Of a stretch of 64,000 nt of DNA, positions 38,687-47,227 are shown piece by piece. Below the pieces are notes generated by a model. The model was not told where the DNA came from. It saw only the letters and a list, made by a program, of their open reading frames with translations, and did not search any database. Source of the DNA: Flammeovirga yaeyamensis (lineage in GTDB: Bacteria; Bacteroidota; Bacteroidia; Cytophagales; Flammeovirgaceae); the NCBI RefSeq assembly GCF_018736045.1, contig NZ_CP076133.1, positions 1,798,001 through 1,862,000 on the forward strand, given 5' to 3'. Position numbers and translations under genes: made by a program. Numbering within the stretch: the first letter of the stretch is position 1; every line of letters begins with the position of its first letter.

Positions 38687-38704
38687 TGTTTCGGTGGGAT
38701 GATG

Positions 38705-39676
38705 CTATTGTCGTAACAACTCGTAATGTACGTGCTGTTTCAGATTCGTTCGATCAAGTTGCATCTTGTCCTTCACTTCGTTGATCATATCAATCATGTG
38801 TATTTGATTCGTTTCATGACGTTCTCGTATCGACTGCATGATTCGATCTTGCATTTCAGTTTTACTGATTTGAAAGAACTTCGTGTCAGCAACAGTGTCT
38901 AATGAGGTTTGCGAACTAACTAACTCTTTCATCGCATTGTTCAAGTCGTAAACATCATACTCTGTCATTCTTGCGACAAGGTTTTTAGCAGCCAGTGTCC
39001 ACTTGCCTGTTTGCTCTAGATAATGAAAGTTAGGCTGAATATTACCTGTGTGATCGATAATCTCAAGACAATGTAAAGCTATTGCAAGTTCATCTTCAGT
39101 AACGTTGATCATTCGTGCAAGGTCTTCAGACGAGTACAAACGGTCGGATAATTGTTCGAGAAGTGCAGTCTGCTTCTCAAGTACTTTATCTTGTTTCTGC
39201 TGATTTGCTTCTAAGGTGTCAATTTTCGAAAGTAAAGGCTCAACAACTTTTAGTATTGTTTGTTTAATCTCTCCATCGAAACTTGAAAGTGTTTCGTATT
39301 TAAGTACAGCGGTGCTGATTTCCTCAACATAGGGCTTTGCATGTTTACCTCGTTGTGCTTTCGTTATCGCTAACGCCGTATTGAACGTCACTTGAATATC
39401 GTATTCTGTCTTGCTGTTTAGTTGATATTCTTTGCGTAGTTCATCCGTCACAGAAACTAACTCATAGTCGACACCTTGTTCAAACTTACTGTTGTCTTTG
39501 ATGTATGTTGTTTCCCACTTTGCATAATGCTTGTAGTCCTTGTCGTTTGTTAATTCAACGTAAAGAGGTTTTGACCTGATCATGTCAACGTTATTCATCA
39601 ATTCTCTAATCTTGGCGATGTACTTATACTTTTCTGTGTCGAAGTGGTTTGCTTGAATAGTTGCTATCTCGTTCAT
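38705..39676 (-). CDS. AntA/AntB-type antirepressor-like protein
   Basis: A 323-residue cytoplasmic protein. Residues ~35-120 show the antirepressor pattern (YAKWETTYIKDNSKFEQGVD then EYDIQVTFNTALAITKAQRG and YVEEIS). A coiled coil follows at ~145-180 (KIDTLEANQQKQDKVLEKQ), then a C-terminal helical domain. Such proteins occur in prophages and mobile elements, where they counter repressors. A phage-type regulatory role for this element is likely; the C-terminal part is not recognised. Confidence 0.7.
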   Translation of the reverse strand: MNEIATIQANHFDTEKYKYIAKIRELMNNVDMIRSKPLYVELTNDKDYKHYAKWETTYIKDNSKFEQGVDYELVSVTDELRKEYQLNSKTEYDIQVTFNTALAITKAQRGKHAKPYVEEISTAVLKYETLSSFDGEIKQTILKVVEPLLSKIDTLEANQQKQDKVLEKQTALLEQLSDRLYSSEDLARMINVTEDELAIALHCLEIIDHTGNIQPNFHYLEQTGKWTLAAKNLVARMTEYDVYDLNNAMKELVSSQTSLDTVADTKFFQISKTEMQDRIMQSIRERHETNQIHMIDMINEVKDKMQLDRTNLKQHVHYELLRQ

Positions 39677-39819
39677 AATTAATTATTTAAGTGATTCAAC
39701 TTGGCCCACCCAATTCGGCGGGGGGAATACTGGGGTAGAAAGATAGCGATATAAAACTGAAACGTTTTGTTATAGTTTTGAAAAATATACTACATTGGCT
39801 AGAACAATCAACTATAGAC

Positions 39820-39854
39820 AAAAAAGAAACCCCTCCGATTGTTCCGGAAGGGTT
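39820..39854 (-). terminator. intrinsic terminator for the gene 39860-40195
   Basis: AACCC-C-TCCG pairs with CGGAAGGGTT around a short loop, and the minus strand continues with TTCTTTTTT. It lies right after the stop codon at 39860. Confidence 0.8.
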
Positions 39855-39859
39855 GGTTG

Positions 39860-40195
39860 TTACAATTTTGCAATTTTTGTTGGACGTTCTAGCTTGTAAT
39901 CCTGTTCTAATGGTTTGTGTACATCGCTTCTATGCCCTTTGTAACCTTTTACGTATTCAGTTACACGAGCATCGAATTGAATCACATCTCCTGGTTGCAA
40001 TCGAAGATCCATAAACTGTTTACCAACATTCATCCATAGATGGTTAGCGACTACGTCAGATTTAATCGACAAATTCTTTAGAAGAACCGTTGGCAATGGC
40101 GGACCTTTAAAAGCTGATTTCGTACCCATGCGACCAACTGTTGCCGTAAACGTTAGACGTTGACCTTTCAGCGGTATTAAATCTCTTCGTGTCAT
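39860..40195 (-). CDS. small protein of OB-fold-like appearance
   Basis: A 111-residue protein with alternating strands (GQRLTFTATVGRMGTKSAF, TVLLKNLSI, LQPGDVIQFDARVTEYVKGY, KLERPTKIAKL). The LQPGDVIQFDARV segment resembles small proteins of phages and Gram-positive plasmids that look like OB-fold nucleic-acid binders. No firm family name. It starts 3 bp after the next gene upstream ends, so they are coupled. Confidence 0.65.
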   Translation of the reverse strand: MTRRDLIPLKGQRLTFTATVGRMGTKSAFKGPPLPTVLLKNLSIKSDVVANHLWMNVGKQFMDLRLQPGDVIQFDARVTEYVKGYKGHRSDVHKPLEQDYKLERPTKIAKL

Positions 40196-40198
40196 TGA

Positions 40199-40672
40199 CT
40201 AATCAACTTTATATTGCGCGGACTTTAAACTAAACTGATTTTGCTTCTGTTTGAGATGTAGTTTTAAAACTTTATGATCAACATTTAAAGCTTCTAATTC
40301 AACCTGTAGTTGTTGATTTTTAAGTGCGAGCTTTTCATGCAATTGTTGTGCTTTGCATACAGTGGCTCTTATAAGTTTTAAATCGGTAGAATCTGAAATA
40401 ATATTTAAAAGCATGCGGTATTCTAGTATATACTCTTCAACTTCTAACTCAGCCACTCGGTTTAGTAAATACTCGGTTAAACCTCCATCATCAACATTTT
40501 GGTTTAACTTTAACTTCTTTAAAATGGTCTGTACGGTTACTTTTGTGACAGTTTTTTCAAAAATTTCAGGAATAACATCGTTTGCATGCATTTCTAAATA
40601 GTTTTGTATAAGCATACTTGTTACTACATAGCCGTCAACTCCATGTTCTACTTCTATAAAATTCTCTATCAT
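40199..40672 (-). CDS. hypothetical acidic helical protein
   Basis: A 157-residue protein, predicted all-helical, with a coiled coil in the last ~60 residues (QQLHEKLALKNQQLQVELEA). No signal peptide or known domain. It forms a two-gene unit with the OB-like gene. Upstream 123 bp carries CG-rich element-type sequence and presumably the promoter. Confidence 0.6.
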   Translation of the reverse strand: MIENFIEVEHGVDGYVVTSMLIQNYLEMHANDVIPEIFEKTVTKVTVQTILKKLKLNQNVDDGGLTEYLLNRVAELEVEEYILEYRMLLNIISDSTDLKLIRATVCKAQQLHEKLALKNQQLQVELEALNVDHKVLKLHLKQKQNQFSLKSAQYKVD

Positions 40673-40795
40673 ATTTTTTTAAATTTTGGTTACAATTGAC
40701 ATTATACAACTAATAGTTTTGACGTTTGAGTTTGTCGTTAACGAGTTACCTAACGTTGAGATTACTCGTCGACGACTTAATATAAATTTGAACGT

Positions 40796-41770
40796 TTAGT
40801 CAGTGACTTTGCCGTCACGTTTGTCAAGAAGCTGTTGCAAAACGTTACGGAGAATCTTTGCTCGTTGCAAGTTTTCGCCTGTGAACTTCTTTGTGTCGTC
40901 AATTAACGCGATTGCATTTTCTAAACACACGTATGGAACACCGCCATGTTCGTAAGAAGCTCCTTTAGTTAATAATCTACCTCGTTGTTTTTTCCATTTT
41001 GAAAGGTTAGTACGCCAAGCTTTTCCATTTGACTTACTTTTTAGACGATTTATTTGCGCATCAGTGCGAGTATATGCGAACAATTCGTGAACATCTACAC
41101 AATTCCCATAAGGTCTGTGTGAGTCGACAATTTTAAGCATGTCAGATGCATCCGGGATGCATTTGGTGGCACCTATATCGTGTTGATTATTAGCGTATTT
41201 TGGAAATTCAGATGCATCCCGGATGCATTTGGTATCTGTTGATCTTTTAATCCCGCCATCCCGAATAGACTCATATTCATCCAACACCTCATCCGAAAGT
41301 TCTCTCCTGGTCCTAAACATATCCATGTCTGTAATCTCGCCACTTTCCAACGCTTTTTGTCCTGCTTTGACATACCCGGAATTGTACCACTTCATTTGAC
41401 CGTTTTCGATCATGTCTTCCACTCGTGTTGATGGTACATGATCCTCCTCGTAAAATTCTTTGTCAATTTCGTTTTGTGCGTTTTCGTGAAACTTTAGTTG
41501 GAATGCGATTAAGTTTTTCTCGAAATCATTCAATTCACCTCTTGTGTCAATTGCTGACTTTTCCATCTCAAGCTTAGCCTCAAACGTAGTCTTTGCCAAT
41601 CGTAATTTTCGAAGCTCATGTTCCAATTGCTTTATTTCCGTAGACTTTAATTGTTGTAATCTACGTTTAAGAATCTCAATGTCGTCTGAAATCTCTTCAA
41701 CGGATTGGTAGTGTTCAATTGGATTGCCACTAACAACTTCCTCTGTTTCGATTACTTCAATTTTACTCAT
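40796..41770 (-). CDS. hypothetical coiled-coil protein with palindromic coding repeats
   Basis: A 324-residue protein starting at MSKIEVIETEE; the ATG at 41770 overlaps the upstream stop by 8 bp (a longer frame to 41854 exists but is less likely). Residues ~25-100 are a charged coiled coil. The middle holds two 22-residue-spaced copies of TKCI(R/P)DAS, encoded by near-perfect 17-bp palindromes. The C-terminal part (LENAIALIDDTKKF...) is helical. Role unknown; the pairing with the next gene upstream and the palindromes raise the possibility of a replication or partition function. Confidence 0.65.
   Translation of the reverse strand: MSKIEVIETEEVVSGNPIEHYQSVEEISDDIEILKRRLQQLKSTEIKQLEHELRKLRLAKTTFEAKLEMEKSAIDTRGELNDFEKNLIAFQLKFHENAQNEIDKEFYEEDHVPSTRVEDMIENGQMKWYNSGYVKAGQKALESGEITDMDMFRTRRELSDEVLDEYESIRDGGIKRSTDTKCIRDASEFPKYANNQHDIGATKCIPDASDMLKIVDSHRPYGNCVDVHELFAYTRTDAQINRLKSKSNGKAWRTNLSKWKKQRGRLLTKGASYEHGGVPYVCLENAIALIDDTKKFTGENLQRAKILRNVLQQLLDKRDGKVTD
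41146..41228. repeat. two 17-bp palindromes 66 bp apart inside a gene
   Basis: ATGCATCCGGGATGCAT at 41146-41162 and ATGCATCCCGGATGCAT at 41212-41228, each a perfect 8+1+8 palindrome and both followed by TTGGT. Flanking bases also match (TCAG before). The spacing is exactly 22 codons. They look like binding sites of a dimeric protein kept within coding sequence. Confidence 0.8.
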
Positions 41771-42920
41771 TTGTATTATGGTGTATATAGTGCTCAATTC
41801 GATAATTGATACAACGATTTGCATTACGGCTGATCTTCCATGCATCATCTTCAAGGATGAACCAGTTATTTTTTCGATGTTTCTTCAATGGTTCTAATGA
41901 ACGTTTTGACAAAATACCAGCATGGCTGAGCAACACTTTTAAATCGTCAGAATCTCTATCGAAGATCGTTGCTAGTCGATTTAGGTATGTTTCAAAGTCG
42001 TAGTACCCAACACTAGATTCAGATCCAACCAATGGGTAATCTTGCCAACGTTTAAAATGTTTGGTTAGATGTTCGTATTTGTCGTCAATCTGCTTCTTAG
42101 TTGTACTACCACCAATGTAACTACTCTTGATGTGTTGATATAAACGTTCAACAATTCTACCATGAAACCACCGAACCGTTGGTGCATATTTATTACCCGC
42201 AGCGACACCCTCTGTATCATTTTTAGCAGCTTCATATTCGTCCTTAAATTCGTCATTGGTCCTTGCATATGACATACGTATCAGTTTTTCTTTAATGGCT
42301 TCACCTGTCGGTTGACCTTTATCGTAAGCTGAGTATTTCTTAACTAATCCAAGTATCAGAAGTAGTTTATTAATATGCTCTTTTTCAAGATCAAATCCAC
42401 GTTGGACAAGTAGCGACGTGACAGTGTTTACCCGCATATATCCATTAACAGACATAACTTCTTCAATCGTTTCTTTAGATGCTCCCACTTGTTCTAGCAT
42501 CCGCTTTAGCTTTGCATTCTCAGATTTTAGATCTGTAATTGTACTCTGGGCCAATGCGAATGCTTCATCTTTTTTCTGCAAAAGACTACTAAGTGTCAGT
42601 ACAGCTTTGTTTGCTTCTTCTTGCGTTTCAGCTGTGTTGTGTTCCAAAATTAATTTCGAATTAGCAGCAGCGGATTCACCTCTCTGCATCATAGGTTCGA
42701 AATCGCGAAGTGCTAAATAAACATCACATTTTTCAGGTACAGCTAACTTACCACCTAGTTGAATCGCTGCGGCATTTATCTCAACAAGACCTGATTCAGA
42801 CTTGACCAATTGCGGTGCTATCATACCACGCTCTTTGAAAAATTCGTCAAGCTTTTTGTTAACCTCATCCACAACCACGAAAATCTTTCCACCAAGCTTT
42901 GTGTACGCGAATAAACTCAT
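41763..42920 (-). CDS. hypothetical protein with central coiled coil
   Basis: A 385-residue cytoplasmic protein: N-terminal ~90 residues (MSLFAYTKLGGKIFVVVDEVN), a coiled coil at ~95-150, then a helical segment (GYMRVNTVTSLLVQRGFDLEKE) that recalls the DNA-binding end of phage antirepressors, and a basic C-terminal part with many aromatic residues (RWFHGRIVERLYQHIKSSY). No family is recognised. It overlaps the following gene by 8 bp. A DNA-binding or replication role is possible but not shown. Confidence 0.6.
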   Translation of the reverse strand: MSLFAYTKLGGKIFVVVDEVNKKLDEFFKERGMIAPQLVKSESGLVEINAAAIQLGGKLAVPEKCDVYLALRDFEPMMQRGESAAANSKLILEHNTAETQEEANKAVLTLSSLLQKKDEAFALAQSTITDLKSENAKLKRMLEQVGASKETIEEVMSVNGYMRVNTVTSLLVQRGFDLEKEHINKLLLILGLVKKYSAYDKGQPTGEAIKEKLIRMSYARTNDEFKDEYEAAKNDTEGVAAGNKYAPTVRWFHGRIVERLYQHIKSSYIGGSTTKKQIDDKYEHLTKHFKRWQDYPLVGSESSVGYYDFETYLNRLATIFDRDSDDLKVLLSHAGILSKRSLEPLKKHRKNNWFILEDDAWKISRNANRCINYRIEHYIHHNTNE

Positions 42921-43342
42921 TTCTTCATTTCTCTTTAAATGGAGAAACCGTCACTCAAACTTGTATCCTACCCCAAGTCCAAACAACGGTCCCATGTCAT
43001 TTAATTAATCGAAATTTGACGCTACTAGGTAGGATTGTAATATCAAAAATCTACAGATGCAACATTACAACTTCAGAAAACAACCGCCAATTTTGAACAA
43101 TTAAACGGTTGCTAACTGAATGTACAATTGCATGGAAATAAGGAACTTAGACTACTTCTAAACAATTCCAAATCACCACCAACGAACTGATTTTTTTGCT
43201 GTGAAAAGAGCGCCGGTGAACAGCCGTGCTATGCCACTTAGTAAAGTTTCGTATCTTTGAGGAGTTTTTTCATGTATGCTCAACAGCGTGTGTCGTTCTA
43301 TGCATTTTGAGAGCTAGTAACGCACCGCTTGTCCGAGCTATC
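42921..43342. other. non-coding leader and terminator region
   Basis: 422 bp without a convincing gene. It holds, in minus-strand order, a CTGATTTTTTT box (43187-43197; AAAAATCAG on the minus strand), a terminator-like stem CAACCG/CGGTTG with TTTTC tail (43081-43111), and a hairpin next to the gene start (42941-42993, core ACCGT/ACGGT) opening with AAATGGAGAAACCGTCAC, a motif repeated at 50071. A reading of 14 codons (MGPLFGLGVGYKFE) within it looks like the end of an outer-membrane barrel but has no frame before it. TATCTTTG near 43250 resembles a plus-strand -7 element. Confidence 0.55.
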
Positions 43343-43801
43343 TTACGCCACTCGACTGATCTTCCTCACCCGACAATACACGTCGTAATCAACATAGAAG
43401 TAATCATCCTCGAACTTGATGATTTGACGTTCCGAATTGAACGTTAGTTGAGAACCTTTGTAAACTGCTACTGCTGTGTGGTATTTGTCTTCGGCATCTT
43501 TCAACACCTTTATGAACATTTTATCACCCTTTTCAACGTGTTTGATGTAAGACTCAACGTCCTTGAACGCTTTGTCGACACGTCGTATGTTGACGATTAG
43601 TGTGCTACAGTTATTGACTGTTAGTCGCAATGAAATAGCATAATCGCTAATTGTGTAGCTTTCAAAATCAGCGGTTAACTCAGTCGCATACGTAATGTAA
43701 CGATTGACAACTTTAATCTGATTTTGTAGAAATTTGTGTTCACTTGCAACGACAAATGAATCGTCAGTTGCATTGAAGTGATTTACGGATATTACTGACA
43801 T
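43343..43801 (-). CDS. hypothetical small cytoplasmic protein
   Basis: A 152-residue protein from MSVISVNHFNATDD (ATG at 43801; a longer frame to 43834 is possible). Mixed helix and strand, with basic stretches near the end (YDVYCRVRKISRV). No known domain. It stands alone, with about 100 bp to the gene upstream. Confidence 0.55.
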   Translation of the reverse strand: MSVISVNHFNATDDSFVVASEHKFLQNQIKVVNRYITYATELTADFESYTISDYAISLRLTVNNCSTLIVNIRRVDKAFKDVESYIKHVEKGDKMFIKVLKDAEDKYHTAVAVYKGSQLTFNSERQIIKFEDDYFYVDYDVYCRVRKISRVA

Positions 43802-43898
43802 AGTAAAATAAAATTTACGTTTGACAAGGCACAAGGCTGCGAAACGCCACCTCGTGCCTGAAACAAACTAATTAATATATGAAATTTGGAATAATTCT

Positions 43899-44297
43899 TT
43901 AGTGATCGTTGCGACCTTGATGCCACATGACAAGCGGAATCTTCACCGCTTTTAGCTTCGGCTCCGGCTTCGACTCTTGGCCATCAACAACGATTTTGAA
44001 GTTCTGCAGAAACTCGATGTCGTCTTCTGATGAACGTTCAGTGTGAATGAACATGACACCGCCGTTTTTTAAATAAACCTTCGTATAACTGTCGCAACTC
44101 AACGTCTTGAACCTTTGATCGTCATCGACCGTGTCGGTAACCAAGATTTCGAAGTTACGAATGTCTATTTCTTCCTTGATGAAACCCAAGAAAGGTGCGA
44201 TATCGAAGAACGCATCTTGGATAAGGTTGTGCAGTTCTTCTAACTCCTTGAAAACGTTACCTTTTAGAACATGCTCTTTTAGCTGTTTGCTGTCCAT
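43899..44297 (-). CDS. hypothetical acidic protein
   Basis: A 132-residue protein from MDSKQLKEHVL (ATG at 44297), overlapping the upstream stop by 19 bp; an ATG at 44333 is an alternative. Acidic N-terminal half with helices, then strands (YTKVYLKNGGVMFIHTE). No family recognised. Part of a coupled run that begins at 47140. Confidence 0.55.
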   Translation of the reverse strand: MDSKQLKEHVLKGNVFKELEELHNLIQDAFFDIAPFLGFIKEEIDIRNFEILVTDTVDDDQRFKTLSCDSYTKVYLKNGGVMFIHTERSSEDDIEFLQNFKIVVDGQESKPEPKLKAVKIPLVMWHQGRNDH

Positions 44298-44938
44298 AGT
44301 GATTTGAGTTTTAGATATAACTTGACGAACCAAACTGATTTGAGTTCGTTCAATTGTTGTCGAGTATTCGATAGTTGTTGTTCAACTTCAAGTTTACTGT
44401 TTCTACTTGCGAACAATGACGAATTTGTCAACAACAACTCGTTCTTCGCTTCGATTAGTTTTTCTTTCGAACGTTTTACCTTAACATCGGCATCAATCAA
44501 CTTGTCGATTAGATCTTCATTTGCACTGATCATATCAGATTTCGACATGCTATAGTTGAATTTGAACTTGTTGTATGTATCAACGATTTGCTTCTCGTCA
44601 CTTCGCCAACAGGTTATTGCTGAACCGTCCTTTCCAACTACCCATACTTGACGTTTACCTACTTTAATTTCGTATTGACCATTATCGTTGATGTTTTCTG
44701 GAATCAGTTGACTTAGAATCTTCGTTCTAAAGTTTTCATCAAGGAGTTGCATTTCAAGTTGTTTCCTCGTCATGTTCTTGTCACATCTTTGACGTAAACG
44801 CTTGAGGAAATGATTTGAGAATGATCCAAATGAAACCAACTTGTTGCGTTTATCCAACGCTTTTAAATCGTCGTCTGACATCTGATCTAACGCTTCGTCG
44901 CTATTGATCAGAACGTCTTGTCGTCTCTTTTTCTGCAT
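44279..44938 (-). CDS. hypothetical protein with C-terminal coiled coil
   Basis: A 219-residue protein starting at MQKKRRQDVLINSDE (upstream in-frame starts reach 45028). Residues ~30-110 include FSNHFLKRLRQR and KVGKRQVWVVGKDGSAITCWR, a pattern like small RelE/DUF4258-type folds, followed by a coiled coil (~130-200) and a basic end. The toxin-like reading is weak. It overlaps the small Cys-rich frame 44901-45044 and the gene after it. Confidence 0.5.
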   Translation of the reverse strand: MQKKRRQDVLINSDEALDQMSDDDLKALDKRNKLVSFGSFSNHFLKRLRQRCDKNMTRKQLEMQLLDENFRTKILSQLIPENINDNGQYEIKVGKRQVWVVGKDGSAITCWRSDEKQIVDTYNKFKFNYSMSKSDMISANEDLIDKLIDADVKVKRSKEKLIEAKNELLLTNSSLFASRNSKLEVEQQLSNTRQQLNELKSVWFVKLYLKLKSLWTANS

Positions 44939-45044
44939 AATGAATGAATCGTTTACAGTCTTTCGCTTTGTTGATCCTAGGGTTGTGGTCGGGGCAAGTC
45001 TTTTCATGAACACAATACCCACAACCAAGTTGATGATACTCCAT
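44901..45044 (-). CDS. small Cys-rich, zinc-knuckle-like protein (47 aa)
   Basis: An open frame MEYHQLGCGYCVHEKTCPDH... with four Cys spaced C-x2-C-x6-C-x11-C and several His, fitting a small zinc site. The ATG lies 3 bp after the stop of the gene 45047-45610, in line with the coupled run, and the frame ends at a TAG inside the next gene. No homologue is known to me. The position and Cys pattern support a real gene overlapping its neighbour. Confidence 0.55.
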   Translation of the reverse strand: MEYHQLGCGYCVHEKTCPDHNPRINKAKDCKRFIHYAEKETTRRSDQ

Positions 45045-45046
45045 GG

Positions 45047-45610
45047 TTACCTAAACGGTTTCTTCGGTGCGTCTAGCCCTAACTTTTTGTCGATTTTAAG
45101 CAAGTCCATCATTTCCTGACCCATCGCATGTTTCATCGCATCAGATGTGTACTTCTTCAACTCCTCAGAAACCTTTTCAACGGTTTCTTTGGTGAACTTG
45201 TCGCTAAACTGCTTCAATTGACGATCAATAATGTAATGAACACGAGTTTGTCGATTACTTGAATAATTTGTTGCAGGTTTACCGTTACCATCAACTTGCT
45301 CAGTTAAGAAGTTGTCGAACTTCTCTTTGATCATCGCTTTGCCACTTGGATATTCCTTTAGGGTATCGCCCCAGCGGTCACATTGTACGATCGGCTTAGA
45401 CCATAACGTTTGGAACTCACGATCCACAATTTCGTCGATCTTCGTGTTGAGCTCTTTGTAAGTTCGATCCTCTAACTCCTTTCGAGCTTCAGCTAACAAC
45501 TTGTTCTCAATACGACTTGTAACACCGTCGATTATTTCTTGTTTTACTACCTGGTCGATATCACCACCCTCTTCGAGCCAATCGACAGTTACTTCAATAT
45601 TGAATTTCAT
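45047..45610 (-). CDS. hypothetical phage-type protein, helical
   Basis: A 187-residue protein opening MKFNIEVTVDWLEEGGDID and mostly helical with charged residues (SRIENKLLAEARKELEDR). Similar openings occur in small genes of phages and mobile elements; function unknown. It overlaps the next upstream gene by 4 bp (ATGA), so translation is coupled. Confidence 0.6.
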   Translation of the reverse strand: MKFNIEVTVDWLEEGGDIDQVVKQEIIDGVTSRIENKLLAEARKELEDRTYKELNTKIDEIVDREFQTLWSKPIVQCDRWGDTLKEYPSGKAMIKEKFDNFLTEQVDGNGKPATNYSSNRQTRVHYIIDRQLKQFSDKFTKETVEKVSEELKKYTSDAMKHAMGQEMMDLLKIDKKLGLDAPKKPFR

Positions 45611-45846
45611 GATATTTTTTCTGGTTGAATTATTTTAAAAATCGTCTTATAGTCACCGTCATCAATCGTGTATTTTTGCTGTAACGACGAGAAGTGGAAT
45701 ACTGACGTTTCAGTCCTAGCCGTTTCGTAGTAGGTTTCCACCCATTGATTGATATTTGACATCGAATCGGCTTGCATATAATTTCTAGCAAGCAAAGTCT
45801 CACTACGACTCATTTTATGCTGCTCCCAAATAACTAGATAGTTCAT
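45607..45846 (-). CDS. hypothetical small protein
   Basis: A 79-residue protein (MNYLVIWEQHKMSRSETLLA), with no signal peptide and no known domain. It overlaps both neighbours by 4 bp, which strongly supports a real gene in the operon. Confidence 0.6.
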   Translation of the reverse strand: MNYLVIWEQHKMSRSETLLARNYMQADSMSNINQWVETYYETARTETSVFHFSSLQQKYTIDDGDYKTIFKIIQPEKIS

Positions 45847-46103
45847 GATATTATAATTTCTTTTATATCTCGTACATCCGTCGAACGAAACACCCTGATA
45901 TCCATAAACTTTCTGAATTTGACATCAAACCTTGATGCCGATGCTGGATCTGAATTAATCAGTTGGTCCAGCATTTTTGTATAGGTCAACGGGTGTATAA
46001 CAATCGCTGTAGGCTCTCTACCTTCCAACCGTTTGAACGCGGCGATTTGGTATTCCAAAGAATCAGCCGTAGACGTTCGATTTAGATTTCTTGTTTGTGA
46101 CAT
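45843..46103 (-). CDS. hypothetical small protein
   Basis: An 86-residue protein with a helical start and strands (REPTAIVIHPLTYTKML). The segment is like small phage proteins whose role is not known. It overlaps the upstream gene by 22 bp and the downstream gene by 4 bp. Confidence 0.6.
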   Translation of the reverse strand: MSQTRNLNRTSTADSLEYQIAAFKRLEGREPTAIVIHPLTYTKMLDQLINSDPASASRFDVKFRKFMDIRVFRSTDVRDIKEIIIS

Positions 46104-46321
46104 AGCATATTGATGTTTGACTGTACAATTACCATCTCACCATCCTCCAACGTAATGCATAACCACTCGTTGTTTGGGCCACCTTTTTGTATCGACTTAA
46201 CCGGTGATGTATTTCGACATACGCATGAGCCAATCTGTTTACCAACTTCAGCAAATTCATAGTCTTCACCATCAGTCGTTGCACACCAATTCCACGTCGC
46301 TTTGTAGATTATATTATTCAT
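46082..46321 (-). CDS. hypothetical small beta-rich protein
   Basis: A 79-residue protein with strands and two close Cys (GSCVCRNTSP) and a hydrophobic pattern (EWLCITLEDGEMVIVQS). No family recognised. It overlaps the upstream gene by 4 bp. Confidence 0.55.
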   Translation of the reverse strand: MNNIIYKATWNWCATTDGEDYEFAEVGKQIGSCVCRNTSPVKSIQKGGPNNEWLCITLEDGEMVIVQSNINMLCHKQEI

Positions 46322-46521
46322 AACTCTTGAATTTGCATTTGTGATCTATCTTTTATGATTTCGTATTCATGGTGAAATGGTACATAACCATGGTGTACCA
46401 TGATTTTCATTTGACCATTCTCCATAACGAAGTCGGCAACACCACGGCCAACGAACAGTTGCGATTGAAATCTACGAGTTAACCCAACAGGCTCGATCTC
46501 TAATAGTTTTATCTTCGTCAT
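46318..46521 (-). CDS. hypothetical small protein
   Basis: A 67-residue protein (MTKIKLLEIEPVGLTRRFQS), beta-rich with a His-containing segment (MVHHGYVPFHHEYEII). Four-base overlaps on both sides place it in the coupled run. Confidence 0.55.
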   Translation of the reverse strand: MTKIKLLEIEPVGLTRRFQSQLFVGRGVADFVMENGQMKIMVHHGYVPFHHEYEIIKDRSQMQIQEL

Positions 46522-46730
46522 TTTACCAACTCCTTAACCATCTTATCCAACAACTTACGGTCTTCTAACAACTTGAACGTCACCTTTGACGCGTAATCTG
46601 TACGAATGTACTTGACACGGTGTCGAAGTGTTACTGCAGCAATTTGCAGCTTGTCTTGAATGTGTTTCAGATTGTTGAACTTACTCGAAGTAATCACTAA
46701 AACACCTTCGCTAACTCTGTTTAATTTCAT
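46518..46730 (-). CDS. hypothetical small basic protein
   Basis: A 70-residue basic, mainly helical protein (KLQIAAVTLRHRVKYIRTD). It might bind nucleic acid from its charge; no motif is seen. Four-base overlaps on both sides. Confidence 0.55.
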   Translation of the reverse strand: MKLNRVSEGVLVITSSKFNNLKHIQDKLQIAAVTLRHRVKYIRTDYASKVTFKLLEDRKLLDKMVKELVK

Positions 46731-47140
46731 AGTACAAAAGCGTAAGTGATTGTATAAATCTTCAAAACGTCCATCAACATCGTGTCGACTCTTGGCTGAA
46801 CTCGTTTAAACCGCTCATCTTTACGACACAGAGCGTTATGGAAATCTAAATATGATTCACCTTCTGAAAAGGTGACCTTGATTTGCACAACCTCAACCAT
46901 TTTGTCGTACTTATTAACTGAGATAAATGCACCAACTTGCGGTGATGAATCTGTTATTGAAACTGCCAAATGTAACTTATCTCTACCAACTCGTTTAATC
47001 GTTACATTTTCGTAAGCGGCGAGTGCTTCAACGTCAACATCAGCCTTTCCAGGCAAGTCAACAAAATCACTTATTGTAAGATTTTGGCAGAATGATATAC
47101 TACTGATTGTCAGAAGTATTATTGTGATTAATGTCTTCAT
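46727..47140 (-). CDS. secreted/periplasmic hypothetical protein
   Basis: A 137-residue protein with a clear signal peptide (MKTLITIILLTISSISFCQ, cleavage near residue 19). The rest is a mixed fold with strands (KLHLAVSITDSSPQVGAFIS). It is the first gene of an at least eight-gene coupled operon, and its start codon lies 20 nt past a strong hairpin with a T-tract (47161-47227). Confidence 0.7.
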   Translation of the reverse strand: MKTLITIILLTISSISFCQNLTISDFVDLPGKADVDVEALAAYENVTIKRVGRDKLHLAVSITDSSPQVGAFISVNKYDKMVEVVQIKVTFSEGESYLDFHNALCRKDERFKRVQPRVDTMLMDVLKIYTITYAFVL

Positions 47141-47160
47141 TTTTTTGATTCTGTTTAAGT

Positions 47161-47227
47161 AAAAAGCAACGCCCGTGCGTCATCCAAGGAAAGTTCAAAG
47201 TTTAAAATTCGACAATTGGGCGTTGCT
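47161..47227 (-). terminator. leader hairpin with T-tract before the 47.1-43.9 kb operon
   Basis: A 10-bp perfect stem AGCAACGCCC/GGGCGTTGCT with a ~43-base loop, followed on the minus strand by TTTTTAC and then the ATG at 47140. It looks like an intrinsic terminator placed directly in front of a gene, i.e. a possible attenuator. Confidence 0.7.

Noticed and set aside
43226-43447. Plus-strand 73-codon frame following a TATCTTTG element
   Set aside because: It lies opposite a real minus-strand gene and has an atypical composition; the -7-like match may be chance.
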